Assembly (NCBI RefSeq): GCF_964204645.1
Contig: NC_134025.1
Span: 21,854,001 to 21,918,000, forward strand
Direction of reading: 5' to 3'
Length of the DNA: 64,000 nucleotides
From: Tubulanus polymorphus
Lineage: Eukaryota > Nemertea > Palaeonemertea > Tubulaniformes > Tubulanidae
Part shown: positions 24,885-56,908 of the stretch, piece after piece
Position numbering within the stretch: the first letter of the stretch is position 1
Layout: the number at the start of each line of letters is the position of its first letter
The notes under the pieces: model-generated
The model's input: only the letters and a program-made list of their open reading frames with translations
Told to the model about the DNA's origin: nothing
Databases searched by the model: none
Translations under genes and position numbers: made by a program

Positions 24885-27800
24885 ATGTTTAAAAGAAAAT
24901 TAGAGGCGCTCAATTATCACACACCCGATAACGTCAACGTTAAAGGTAAGCCAAGCAAAGTCACCTGCACTGCCTCCGGGTCCGACGACGTCACTGTCTG
25001 AGACGGGAGTCGGTAGACCGGCACCGTCCTTCGCCTCCGGCCTTCTGGCTTCTGTTAATTAAACCACCACGGCACCAGCCAGTACCAATATCACCTGACT
25101 GGTCTAAGTTATTGGCGCTCAAACTGTTACCACTCTTCGATGTCAATAATAAGAAATGGCAAATATAACCTTAATTCAAAAATCGAACAGAAGAAATTAT
25201 TTCATTGGTAGGGTAAAATTTAGCTTGTCATAAGTATGGGTACGAGTTGGCGCCACAGGGGCTTGTATTTGAAATTTGGGGGTGAACTGTAGCTTAGATC
25301 ATCCAGTATCCCTGGTACTATATTCTTTTTATATATATAGTACCAGGGATACTGGACGATCTATGCCACAGTTCACCCCCCAAACTTCAAATACGAGCCC
25401 CTGTGGTTGGCACCAAATGCAGTATGATTTTACCAGGTAAGAACTACTGTCAGCTCGGCTGAACCTTACTCCGGTATGTATCTCATCTACTCTTCACCGG
25501 AAGATATGTAAGTTGGCATTTATCATTTCAGATGAAAAACAGTTCAAGAGTCTGATTGTATGGTTAGAAGATCAAAAAGTCCGTTTTTACAAAATCGAAG
25601 ATCGGGAGTTTTTGAGGAACACCGAAAGTGATGACTGGAATAAAGCATTTCTAACGGTAAACTTGAGTCATCTAATTCTCTTAAACGTGACCACGAACAC
25701 CAGATAGTTTTGGTAATCCTTTTCATTCCGTGATACTCGTTTGTTGATGACAGTGACCTAGTCCTTGTTGTCATACGCTTTTATAGTCGGACAAGGGCTT
25801 AAAGCCAACCATGGTTTCAGAACCATCATCAGCTACTTTATTTTCACCTTATTTGACATGTTCCATGTAATTACCCGTGATGACGGTGATTATTCAAATA
25901 CCATTGCTTTAGCACTTCTTCGCCCATGACTGCATCTCGGTGACTGCTGATTGACGTAAAGGATTTTATCTCGGGTAATAGCGGAATGCGGCCTAGCTTT
26001 ATCCATCTTGAATCGTTGTTATTATTTGCGTTGCAGTACATTCAAGACTTGTCGTGTCCGTACAACCCGGCTGATCGTTCAGCTGTATTAGACTGGCTGT
26101 TAGGTTACGCGGTTAAATTAGAATATGGAGATTCTGGTGAGTTTACAGGTGCAGTGACCTGTGCAGCCCCTAAGGCTCTCACTGTTACCTTCATTTAACT
26201 ATACTTCCTTTTTCTTTGCTGTCAACATTCACGTAAATGTAAGTTAAATGAAAAATAAATTATTATCATTATCAAAACAAGAAACGGGCATCGCTGCTAT
26301 TTGGAACTAATGCGTCAAACTTCAATTGTCGACAATAATTTCAATTCATAAGAATTGCTGAATAATTTTTTATTTTTCAGTGGACAAATACAAAAGTATG
26401 TCAGCGGATAAGTTCACCGAGGAACAAAAGAAAGAAGCCATTTCGAAATCAACAAATCCTCTTGATGCTTTAGATTGTAAGTATCCAAGGCCTACTCTTA
26501 CTGGGCATGCTGGCAGTATATTCAATTCTACATAGAAATATGGCCTTCCTCCATCGCAGTGCAGGAGAATCAACCCGTTTAACAGTTTTTGAACATGCCT
26601 CACAGAGTTGACCTCACTTTTTTAGTTGAAGGTCCTGATTTTAAAGCTGGTGTGGCATCCTTGGCTCAGCTTTTAAAAGTACCCCCGCACACCGATCATA
26701 AAGAAGTACTTAAGGTAATTGAGTATATATGTTATTCAGAACCGAGTTTGACAGTTGTGAATTAAGTTTGACTGTGACTGGTTCCTTGTTGATTAGATGC
26801 AGTTCTTTGGGCGAGTATTGTTCAGTTGCCTCATGCTTTTGTTTTAGGCGATATGTTTATTGATAAAAGAAAAATTCAATAAAGATGAAATGGATAAAGC
26901 TGGAAAATCATATGATGGCAAGGTAAGGGTGGTGGAATATGCATTTCATTACATTTCAATGAGACAACTAGGCTGTAGTTGCGATTGTGCCCAAGTCAAA
27001 CTGGCCCAGATCAGACCTGAGAAAAATTTGGCCCATGCCTCCCGTAATTTAGAGAATGCACAAATCACTCACTTGTTACTAACATGCCACAACACATAAG
27101 AATACAATTGAACCTCGTTAATTTGATTCTGTTTCAGAAGAAATCCGCTTATTACGATGTTTTCCAGCCTGTCCCAGCTAAGATATTTATATCAACCAAG
27201 ATTTGGACAATATGAAACCTGTTTACTATGACAATTTCACTTTAGCCCACGAGATTCGTATTTACGAGGTTCCACTGTAACATCATTTTACGGTCACTGT
27301 GTTGCCCTCTAAAGGATATAGGTGTAAACTGTTCACAAGTTTATTACAGTGGAACCTCGTTATAATGAACAAACGGATACAACAAATATAGAATTTCGTC
27401 CCAAGCACCGTATTATGATTTCATACTGGATATAACAAACATAATATCTGGTCCAGTGAAGTCGCTGTAACGAGGTTCCTCTGTAGTAACTGCTATGTGG
27501 AAAATGCTTCGTGTCTTGTGGTATATAAAAGCTATACCGGTAACTGTAGAGCAACTTTTTGTCTTTTTTCAGATCGAATGTATACCATTGGATAAAACCG
27601 ATTTAGGATTCGATGCAGGAGGTAGGTTGAGCTGTTAATCAACATACAATGATGAACTAATGTTTGCCTTCTAGTTATTCTACGTGATATACACACTGAA
27701 ATTTGGCCCATATTGTTGATCATCAAGTAAAAAACTATGATTTTTAGCCCACCTGGGACTAGTTCACCAATTATTATTCCGCTAGGACACTATAGACCGA

Positions 27801-28661
27801 TTGCGCATGACAGTATAGTATAGTTTGTTTGCCTGTCAGTGGTTGGAGACTGCCATACATAACAACAATAATAGATGATTTAGGTTATAATGTACAAATT
27901 TGGGGGATCTGTCTTGTAAATCTTACCATTGCAGGGCTCATAACAAGCAGTCCTTGAAAGTTTTGAAATGGGAATGGGTCAATTCAAGGCCTTTAGTATC
28001 ATGGCATGGGCTCTAAAATCCTAAAATCATTGTCATGTTCCTTGAATGGAATCTGCCTTACCAGGCGAGAAGCTTTTGGACACGTATCATCTGTGGTGTC
28101 AGTATATCGGATGATGATATTGTTAGGTCCTATGGTTACTATGAACCCAGCCATTGTATCGACCATCAATATGGCATCAGTCACATGGTAAAAGCACATT
28201 GGGTGCAGGGGTGGATCTATGAAAATTAGAAGGTCGGGGTCTAGAAGAAGATTTCTCATTTCTCATATAGAGCAGCTGTGTCAAAGGCAACTTTTGGGGC
28301 TTCACCCTCCTAAAAGATGCAAATTCCCAGAGTATGAGTATCAAATTCATAGGTTTTATTTATCTCTGTCTTTGAGGAAAGGGCGACCTCAGTGGGAAGG
28401 CAGGGGTCCAGACCCCCGAGACCATCCCCTAAATCTGCCTCTCGGCTACAATGGGTCTATTGGCGCTGAAAGGATTTAACGTTCATCTGTTTCGTTTGAT
28501 TTTCAGATAATGTGAACAACGAAGCCGCCAAAATTCTACGTCTGTTACATATCAAAGAACTGAGAGACTTGCAAAATCGAATAAACCAGGCGATCGTCGA
28601 AGTGCAGGCGATGACTGCGAATCCGAAAACCGATCAACGATTAGGAAAGGTGGGCCGATGA
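24885..28661 (+). CDS. RTRAF: RTRAF (hCLE / C14orf166 orthologue)
   Basis: Eight coding exons on the plus strand: 24885-24945, 25532-25656, 26037-26136, 26381-26476, 26626-26714, 26848-26922, 27573-27621 and 28507-28661. They sum to 750 bp, 249 residues plus stop (human 244). Landmarks are the N-terminus MFKRKLEALNYH, the block IVWLEDQKVRFYKIEDR, DWLLGYAVKLEYGD, GFDAGD followed by NEAAKILRLLHIKELR, and the ending DQRLGKVGR, all close to the human protein. RTRAF is a small alpha-helical RNA-associated protein. It is a subunit of the tRNA-splicing ligase complex (with RTCB, DDX1 and FAM98) and associates with RNA polymerase II and cytosolic RNA granules. It is divergent from MRPL4 and convergent with nidogen. 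Candidate poly(A) signals (AATAAA) lie far downstream at 29315 and 29972. Confidence 0.96.
25246..25413. mobile_element. Long fold-back element in RTRAF intron 1
   Basis: The arms are about 75 bp each. The left (from TTGGCGCCACAGGGGCTTG) is complementary to the right (ending GAGCCCCTGTGGTTGGCACC), with a few mismatches and an AT-rich centre. Transcribed, it would form one long hairpin. It has no coding capacity. Confidence 0.85.
26985..27060 (+). repeat. Dispersed repeat, copy 2 (partner 1225-1290)
   Basis: It shares CCCAGATCAG, AAATTTGG and CCCATGCCT in the same order as the copy near 1225. It lies in RTRAF intron 6. Confidence 0.4.
27103..27279. mobile_element. Mariner/pogo-type MITE in RTRAF intron 6 (a)
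   Basis: The left end TACAATTGAACCTCGT and right end ACGAGGTTCCACTGTA form terminal inverted repeats. The outer TA fits a TA target-site duplication. It is non-coding. Confidence 0.65.
27345..27485. mobile_element. Mariner/pogo-type MITE in RTRAF intron 6 (b)
   Basis: The ends TACAGTGGAACCTCGTTATA and GTAACGAGGTTCCTCTGTA are inverted repeats of the type seen in Tc1/mariner-pogo derived MITEs. It lies 65 bp from element (a), and both share the GGAACCTCGTTA end motif. Confidence 0.7.
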
Positions 28662-29343
28662 ATTCCGCCGGAACATATTCGACTAGGGACGATTTTGTGA
28701 AATGTCGATTTTCTGTGAATCTTGTTACGCCTTATCTTGGTTGGTAGCGGTCGCGGGAGGTTTTTAAGATTTTTTGCTCAAATAGTGTTCGAATTCGATG
28801 ATAGTTATGAAAACTACTTAAAAATGAAAATGGTGACGTCGATGTGCGGTCAATCCCTGATATAACCCCCTCCCCTAGTTTTTTTTCCTGAGAACAGAAC
28901 ATCTGTATTCTGTCTAGGAACTAGTCAAAATTATTACCTCTGAGCGATATACCGCCATACTCTCTATACCACACGAAATCCTAAATCACCAACGTTGGCG
29001 ATATATTGCGGGTTGACTGTATGTACTTATTAAATTGTAGGGTTAGCATCTCTCCACTTGCCGTATTCACTGTCAAATACTCATCTGATGCGGTCTTCAT
29101 TCCATTAATTTTCTTAATTAATAGCATGTTCAAGCTCTTGCTTTGATGTCACTTGAAAGGACTGCCTTTTCAAATGGCGATTATCAGCTACATCGTGCTA
29201 GTGGTCGGAGGGCGAAATCTGTAATCTCAACTGATAAAATAATAATCTATGTCCTCATCCATTTATTATGGCTTTCCACAATATAATGTGCTTACCAGTA
29301 TTCATCAAGTATTTAATAAATTCAATCGCAAAGTATTTTTTAA

Positions 29344-29730
29344 TGCAGCAAACTCCGCCTTAGTCTTGATCTTGATGGTTACGTCGAGTAATCTTTAAGA
29401 GGCATATGATGATGGGAAGTCGGTAATGTTGGGACTGTATATTTCAGTTACTGGAAAAAATTTAGAATCTAGGGAATAGAAGGTTTTACAGTCAAAGACC
29501 ACTTAATTCGGGTCTGTTTAAATCCAGATTTTGATCTAACCACGATAATATTTAATGTTTCATCTATATACATAAGAAGAATATTGATGTTTAACCCGGA
29601 TTTCTGATAAATCTGATGAAAGTCCCATTATCCAAAATTAAGTGGGTTCTACTACTGTATAAATGAATATTAGTAAATTCCTCAAAGTCGGACTACGGTA
29701 AGTGACTGGACTAAGGCGGTGTCTACTGTA
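29344..29730. mobile_element. MITE, outer member of a nested pair
   Basis: The left end (from TGCAGCAAACTCCGCCTTAG) is complementary to the right end (CTAAGGCGGTGTCTACTGTA) with a few mismatches. A second element sits inside it. Confidence 0.65.
29487..29659. mobile_element. MITE, inner member of a nested pair
   Basis: The ends TACAGTCAAAGACCACTTAA and TTAAGTGGGTTCTACTACTGTA-type complement are inverted repeats. Like the outer element it starts and ends with TACAGT/ACTGTA, so both probably used a related mariner-type transposase. Confidence 0.65.
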
Positions 29731-30326
29731 TATTGAAGCAGCTCAGGTCCGCATAAATAGCAATACGATAGTCGACAAAAGATCTTTTATGTATTCACAC
29801 CTGGTCCTCGGGGCCAAATAAGCTTTTGACCCCGACTGAAATGTTCATACATGTATCCAGTATTTCTGTACACCCTTCACTGATCATTGTGCCGCGTTTC
29901 AAAAATGCCTTGAACAATTTATCATCTTATAAATGATACTAGAAATGATACCAAAAAAAACATTAAAGATCAATAAAAAGAAGATATAATTACAATCAAT
30001 CGTGTATTTTATTGTTTGTGTATTCCATGGTTTTCTCGTAAATAAGCGAATATAAGGTATTTACAGATTATGAACTGATTCTCGAGTAAATTGATACTTT
30101 TTATTTACAGTGAGTAGTCATTTGACAGTATCTATCTGCTGCCTGGACCTACCCGCCCTTATCACAATTTTTCAATGTTTAACTGCCCTCCAGCTAGGCT
30201 TTGCATGTGTTCAGGACTGTACCATCGTACCCAATTAATTGCATTTAGATTCTGCTTCCGAAAACTTTATTTTCGGAAATATGCAACGCTTATTTCGCTG
30301 TGGACTCGTAGCCCGCATACACCATC

Positions 30327-30460
30327 ATAAGGTGCTGCCCCTACGGCCATCGTTAACGGATTTTTTATACACTATAAGATCGACTCTGGCAATCGACGTA
30401 CTGCGTTTAGCGGTTGATTGCCAGAGTCCGCTAACCACGAGCATTGCGGCAGCACCTTAT
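30327..30460. repeat. Imperfect long inverted repeat
   Basis: ATAAGGTGCTGCC (30327) pairs with GGCAGCACCTTAT (30448). An inner pair, GACTCTGGCAATC (30382) with GATTGCCAGAGTC (30415), lies within. The open frames across it result from the symmetry. Confidence 0.7.
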
Positions 30461-30865
30461 GGAGGCAGTTCGCTGGTTGCCAACCGACTGTGATGCGACG
30501 TACTGTGATGCGACGTGCAGTGACTGATCGCGTCTAAGAAAATAGAACATGTCCCCCACTCGTTGCAGTTTTAAAAGGAACAGCAACTGCGTCGCTAGCA
30601 GTCCCTCTGCATCGTAAGCTCGGCCTTATCACCACTCTCTCAAAAAGATCTCCCTGGCATCACATTTAGAATTGCGATTGTCTTGGGATGGCTCCAGGCT
30701 ACAAAAATCGATGCCTGCCTATAATAGCTTTTAATGATATGATTAAGTCTTACGTGTACGTACACTCAATTGTGTACATTTCATTCTGATATGTAAATTT
30801 CGATAATCGGTGGAAATTTGTTGTGCTCTCATTTCGTTATACGTATGTAATTCGATTATTGATTT

Positions 30866-51742
<20,877 letters not shown>

Positions 51743-52553
51743 TTTCTGATCGTAGGATACACCGAAAAGTGATATCCGTTCGTTTCGTCCCAACGCTAAA
51801 CGAGTAACTCGGTCAAACTCCGCGCTCTCTACTCGCAAACTACGCGGGAAAATATTCCTTTTGTCGAAATAGAAAAGATTCTTAGCTTACAATATATACC
51901 TAGCGGTATAAACATGAACCACTTATATGTATCACGGATTTACTACAAGATTCTGGAAACTATAGAATCTTTTCTATTTTTGAAAGAGCATGCCGTTACC
52001 GTCGTGTACGTATGCCTACCAATGGTAAGTAAGCAACAGTCCAACAGAAATAAGACTTATTTACTGATCAACTTTAATATGTGTCAAACAAAATGTGATT
52101 GGCCTATCGCAGCACGTAGGGCTTACTTAAACTGATAAGTCTATACATATATACAGATTTGATCGCTTTTAATAATACGATATGAGCGCTATTAACTTTG
52201 CGGATAACAGAAACAAAGAACGCTCTAGAAATAATAAATACCAGATCAGCGAGAATGATAATCGGGGACTGTTCTCGTCAATGGAATGATTATTCTGTGA
52301 TTGGTTTGTTTGTTTTCTAAAAAGAATTGGTACTCAAAGTCTCGAATTGATACTCAAATTCCACTGAACCCTTGACTCTCAGGAATCTCGACAATAGCCG
52401 CAAATATGCATTCTATAAGTGAATGTTTAAATGCTACGGACACTGTTTATTCTATTAGTATGTACTGTATTATTCATCTATGAATTGGTCGGTTTTCAAG
52501 GTTACAGAATCCAGGGTAACCGGCAGAACAACCGTTTCTACGGTCGAGAAAAA
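51743..52553. promoter_or_regulatory. Head-to-head spacer, nidogen and zinc-finger gene
   Basis: About 0.8 kb separates the nidogen ATG (minus strand) from the most likely ATG of the zinc-finger gene (plus strand), so both promoters or 5' UTRs lie here. An in-frame ATG at 51838 would extend nidogen by 32 residues but would bury the signal peptide, so 51742 was chosen. No strong core promoter motif is evident. Confidence 0.5.
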
Positions 52554-54284
52554 ATGTCACAACGCCAGGAGCAAAGTTTCTTGCAGAGAAATGCCGACCG
52601 CACTACTTGTAGGGTATGTGGTCGTATGAATAGTATCATATTCATTTCGACATGCTGTCAGAAGCGTGTTTGTCCAACGTGTACGGTTGGGACGGCAGAT
52701 GGGGGTTATTTGTGCCATAGATGCCGCGAATCTGTTTCTCTGACCACTGAAGACATCGTTAACAGAAGAATCGGCGTGAATTGGAGAGACATTTGGCGGT
52801 ACAATCTACCCGATCACAGAGGATTTCTAGAAGCCGGTAAATCTTCAATCCGTCTTAAAAATCTAACTTCTTTAAATCTAACCTTTCATGTTGACTGATA
52901 GTTTATTCAAAATCTCTTTTTCAGATCGGCCACAATCGGGAAGCGAAGACGCATTTCACGAACTAGTAGGCAATATAATATCTAGACCCCAGACGAGAGC
53001 GCAGTCTAGGGGCCTGTCAATGCAAATACTTAGACCCTGCCGTTCAGCCCAAGGCGAACTTCATCCAAAAGCACATCCTTCGGTTATTCGTACAGTTTCG
53101 GAACATCGCCCGAGGCCGCCTTCTCCGCACCCGAATTCTCTAGAAACAGATAACTATCGGTCGGCAACGCCGGCTAATATCGCATCAGGAGCCGGCCAAC
53201 GCACCAGACACCAACGCCGGTCGAAATCGATTCGTAGCCCATTACATCGAGCAAATACCGTCATGTCTGGCGCTAAAGACAAGCACCAGCGCCATCAACG
53301 TCCCGTCGATAATAACAGCTCCAGAACGGAAGTATTATCCACGAATGTCCTGTCAACTTCGGGCTATGGGGCGAGTGCTAGTCATGCGTCGGTGTCCGAA
53401 ACAAGAGCATCCCAGTTAGTAAAATGTAATCGATTAGACAATATGGGCCTAGTTGTCTATTCGTCAGCACAAGGCGACGAAGACGAGAACAGTCGCCCGT
53501 CAACTGAATATCTAATCGAAGAGGATATGGTCGACAACAGGCCATTGTCATCATCGGTATCTGACAGAGAATCGAAATCGTCTGGTAGCGATATAGAACG
53601 CAATACGTCTCCAAATAAAAGTATATCTTTTCTCTCTCCTCGCAAGACACTTACCCGGTATCAGAGGCGTCATTCTAAAAGGGGACCAGAATTATTACAA
53701 GCGGGACTATATGCCATACTTCGCGCCGTATCTGCCGATGCCGGAGGCAAACCAGCTTTTCTGAATTCCCGAAATTGCTTGAACGTCCTAAATAGTCTTT
53801 AATTTTCTAAAAATCCAAGCTTGAGGGGGGGCATTTTTGGAACTTTAAAGGCAAAATATTTATGAAATTTCCGGAATGTGAAAAAACAGAATTTGGTACT
53901 TAAAAAGTGCGGAACTTGGATTTAAAAAGGGGTCGTCTGCACCCCTCGAACCTCCTCTGGCGACGCCCATGGTTGGTTATCATATCAAAAGACACCGATA
54001 ATGCGATATGTTTCAATAGTGTGCACACATGTTGCGAGCAGAGTGAATCTTTCAGTTTCCATTTCATTCCGACAGTGACTCGACCATCAAACCGCCAAGG
54101 CTGGGTATCGCAAATCCACCATAGTATAACATCTCAAGCAGAGTCGGACACAGATCTGGACGAATTTGGCGATGATGATGACGATGAACCGATAGAGGGG
54201 CCCGGATTCGGCAGTGATAATGACGACCTGGAGGTCATCGATGAAGTTATGACCAATGACGAGGACTTTTGGGACACGAAGTAA
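52554..54284 (+). CDS. Zinc-finger protein of unknown family (3 exons)
   Basis: Exons 52554-52836, 52925-53657 and 54056-54284 join in frame (phases 1 and 2) to give 414 residues plus stop. An eight-cysteine finger near the N-terminus (C19, C22, C34, C35, C40, C43, C54, C57; CRVC..CC..CPTC..CHRC) resembles the treble-clef fingers of FYVE and Rab-effector proteins such as rabphilin and RIM, but the family is not recognised. The middle (about 95-340) is Ser/Arg/His-rich and probably disordered. The C-terminus is very acidic (DEFGDDDDDEPIEG) and ends EDFWDTK. The upstream in-frame ATG at 52431 would add 41 residues with a hydrophobic start; its AT-rich codons make that less likely, though an unseen upstream exon is possible. 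The exon 2 donor was chosen for phase agreement with the acceptor at 54055. Confidence 0.7.
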
Positions 54285-54290
54285 AATATC

Positions 54291-54296
54291 AATAAA
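54291..54296 (+). terminator. Poly(A) signal of the zinc-finger gene
   Basis: AATAAA lies 7 bp after the stop codon, with a second at about 54361. The short spacing to the first makes the second equally plausible. Confidence 0.55.
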
Positions 54297-54299
54297 AAA

Positions 54300-55661
54300 C
54301 TATCCTAACAATGAAGGCCTACGTAATTTAGTTGTCATCCTGTTCAGTGTAAAAGTAGAAAATAAAACCTTATCCGTTCAGCAGGGCACGAAGTTTTACT
54401 TTATGATTGATTAAAGTGTTATTCTAGAACTGCTGAGTAGTAATGCGTCACTTCCGTCCACCCAACGGAATCGTGGGAGTCAACCGACGGTCAGTTTGAT
54501 ACCACTTAATAATGGATCAGTATAACATCGATGGCAATCTATACATGATGTTATGTTAAAGTCCATGATGGTTAAACGAGTCCAAGTTTTATCGCAGACG
54601 TATCGAGTTGATGTCGTATCAATTGACATGCCCGGAGGATAAAAATACTTCAGTGCAGTATAGATATAGATGCGTCCATACTGGAGTGTAATGATAAATG
54701 CCACGGCATATCTTCAAAGCTAAGCCCACACTCCAATAACCGATAAAGTAGATTCACATGGAAAAAGATCAGTGCTGCAATTGATTTTACATTGATTTCT
54801 CTTTATACATAGCTGCATCGCTCTTTATTTTCATTTAGGTATATATATATAATAAATACGTTATGTACGCGTGTGGGTTTATAAAACACAAAGCTGCTTT
54901 TTAGATAATATCGCTCGTTCGCGAATAGGTCTGGCACATTTCACAAAATGGCTCCGTTCCCTTAGGGGATTTGTGCGGATTTTGGCGGGACGCTGCCTCG
55001 AACCGATTAGTGGTTATATTCATCCGATTGTTCGATGCGGTGGGAGAGGGCTGCTACGCAGATCAAAGTTACACCGAAGTGGAATTCGTATTTCCTTTTT
55101 GTGTGCATGGCTTTCCGTCGCCCTTCCAGATCGAAAATAATTTAGGATTTGCAAGCATTTGCAATTGCATAAACCATCAATCGCGCGGAGTCTGTTTTAA
55201 TTGTTTTATAGATTTTGCGCTGACATTTGTGTAATTGAATGATATTTACTCTGGACTCTCGGTGAGTGGCACTGCCAGTAACGTCCGTAAACTGCGACTG
55301 TGGAAGCATCATCTGTTACCAAGGTGACAGCACAATACTGGCTCAGGTGTGGTAATTTTAAAACAGAGCGCATGCGCAAAGGATACTCATTAATTTTTCA
55401 GACTGACTATGCGGGGTAATTCACACATACAATAACGAGTTGAGCGTTCGAAGGCACATGTGTCGTGGTTATTTTCGCGTATATCTAATTTGCTGTTTGA
55501 CGACGGATTTTAAAGAGCCGATTAAATATGAATTAATCGCGCGAAATTCATCATCAGTCAAGTCCCGCTCTGCGCGTAACGTATATACTTATCTGCGAGG
55601 AATATACTTATTGAAAAGCGGATAAACACACCCTGTGGGATTTGACCAGTCCGATGAAAAT
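54300..55661. promoter_or_regulatory. Upstream region of the EAG-like gene
   Basis: This 1.36-kb spacer leads to the EAG-like first coding exon. A perfect NRF1-type palindrome GCGCATGCGC is at 55368-55377, and a GTTACCAAGGTGAC sequence resembling an RFX site is at about 55315-55328. The open frames at 54871-55234 have no recognisable product. The RFX reading is weak. Confidence 0.45.
55368..55377. promoter_or_regulatory. NRF1-type site
   Basis: GCGCATGCGC is the palindromic binding sequence of nuclear respiratory factor 1, common at animal CpG-rich promoters. It lies 285 bp before the EAG-like start codon. Confidence 0.55.
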
Positions 55662-55740
55662 ATGGTTGGTTCGAGAAGGGGTTTAGTCGCACCGCAAAAT
55701 ACATTTTTGGAAAATATCATCCGACGATCGAACGGTCAAC
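55662..55740 (+). CDS. KCNH1/KCNH5: EAG-type voltage-gated K+ channel, first coding exon
   Basis: Twenty-six codons plus one base: MVGS, then [20 protein letters not shown] and GQ, ending before GTAAGTTTTT (phase 1). [15 protein letters not shown] is the near-invariant PAS-cap start of EAG channels (human KCNH1 and KCNH5, fly eag). ERG channels begin with a different variant, so the EAG subgroup is favoured. The exon ends where human and fly genes split this region. The channel is a six-segment plasma-membrane K+ channel with an N-terminal PAS and a C-terminal cyclic-nucleotide-binding homology domain, mainly neuronal. The PAS exon was not found in the remaining 8.2 kb, so it lies beyond the right edge. 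One gene here would be co-orthologous to KCNH1 and KCNH5. Confidence 0.88.
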
Positions 55741-56747
55741 GTAAGTTTTTAGTAGTAATGTTTTCGGATAATGTGTGCTTCCATTTTCATTGGGAAAAAT
55801 TTGTACTATATTTTCGTAAAAAGCACTTGATAGTCAAACCGATGACGAGTTCTGAACTCTCTTTCGCAATCAAAGGCAACGCTCTCAAACATAATGTATA
55901 ATGTTTTTGTATAATGCCCTGATCGATGTATTTCAACAAGATTTTACCTCTTTCACTTTCACGCGGTTTTGGCTTACAATTACAGTGTTAATGAATATAT
56001 TTTGAGTAAGCGTGATTTTCGGTTTACATATCAACCCACAACGCACCAACAAATTCAGTTAAACGACTGAAAAAATGTCGTATCTTCTTTGTCGTAACTT
56101 GGAAATCGATGTGCGCAACACGCATGAAAACCTAAAAAATACGACGTTAAACGATTCTCGTTTGCGCCGTGGTAAATTTATCCATCGATGATCATTGTTT
56201 TCTTTACCTCTAAACGAAGCCTTTAAAAAGAAGATGCGCTTATTATTCAAAAGATGTATATGAAATTTGAAGGGTTCGTGTGCGGCGTTCTTTCGTATAC
56301 GTCTATTGATCTTTCAGTTGTTTTTCTTTTTTTTGGAAACAAAACGTTTTGCGCGACTTCGTTTCCGAGACACTCCGTCGGCAGGTGCTTAAATATTCCG
56401 ATGAATTGTACCGCTGTTATATTGACACATAAATAATATTATCCGGCATCGTGTTCTGTTACAGATGTATATAAACCGTACATGGAATTATTCAACTCGT
56501 TCTCATTAAAGTATCGGCTTTAAATATAAATCGATTGCAATCATCTGCATATGCCTATATTTATGTGATACGTACGATATTTTTAACAGCGCATATACGC
56601 GTTCGTAAAAATTGCGTTAAAATCCCTCTAGTTAATTTGGCTTCATTCAAAAAAATATTAAATTACAATTCAATTCAATCCACAAACGAGAGAAATCCGA
56701 CAATAAATCAGACTAAGATGTTAAGTTATCGAATAGAAGTGTATATA

Positions 56748-56788
56748 GATATTTTGAGCAACGTTTCGGCTAAAAACTAGCCATCATC
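56748..56788 (-). ncRNA. Hammerhead-like core motif, best copy
   Basis: On the minus strand TTGATGA is followed by a good hairpin (GGCTA, loop, TAGCC) and then GAAACGTTGCTC. This has the CUGAUGA-stem-GAAA order of a hammerhead core, with C replaced by T at the first position. Stem III is poor as read. Such motifs occur in Penelope-like retroelements. It directly abuts the fold-back element at 56796. Confidence 0.3.
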
Positions 56789-56795
56789 AAAACGT

Positions 56796-56908
56796 CAGGG
56801 CCCGGCTTTATAGACTGATATTTACCTTTAACCGGGGCCTAACTAAAATGATACTGAATTGGGTTAACCCCCAGGTTAAAGGTATAATACCAGTCTATAA
56901 AACTGGCC
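56796..56908. mobile_element. Fold-back element (GGCCCGG family, copy 3)
   Basis: The left arm GGGCCCGGCTTTATAGACTG continues into TTACCTTTAACC; the right arm is its near complement and ends CCAGTCTATAAAACTGG. It is more diverged between arms than the copy at 22092-22203. Confidence 0.75.

Larger units (their letters stand above)
28662..30865. other. Intergenic region between RTRAF and nidogen 3' ends
   Basis: This 2.2-kb region holds the two converging 3' UTRs. It contains a nested pair of MITEs (29344-29730 and 29487-29659), an imperfect long inverted repeat (30327-30460) and a 15-bp tandem pair at 30490-30519. Possible poly(A) signals are at 29315 and 29972 (plus strand) and near 30100 (minus strand). 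No further gene is visible. Confidence 0.6.

Noticed and set aside
51743-51838. 32-residue N-terminal extension of nidogen
   Set aside because: It would place charged residues before the signal peptide; the ATG at 51742 begins directly with a normal signal sequence.
52431-52553. Upstream in-frame extension of the zinc-finger gene with a hydrophobic N-terminus
   Set aside because: The codons are AT-rich and unlike the rest of the exon, and the ATG at 52554 has a better context. A secreted form would not suit a cytosolic-type zinc finger.
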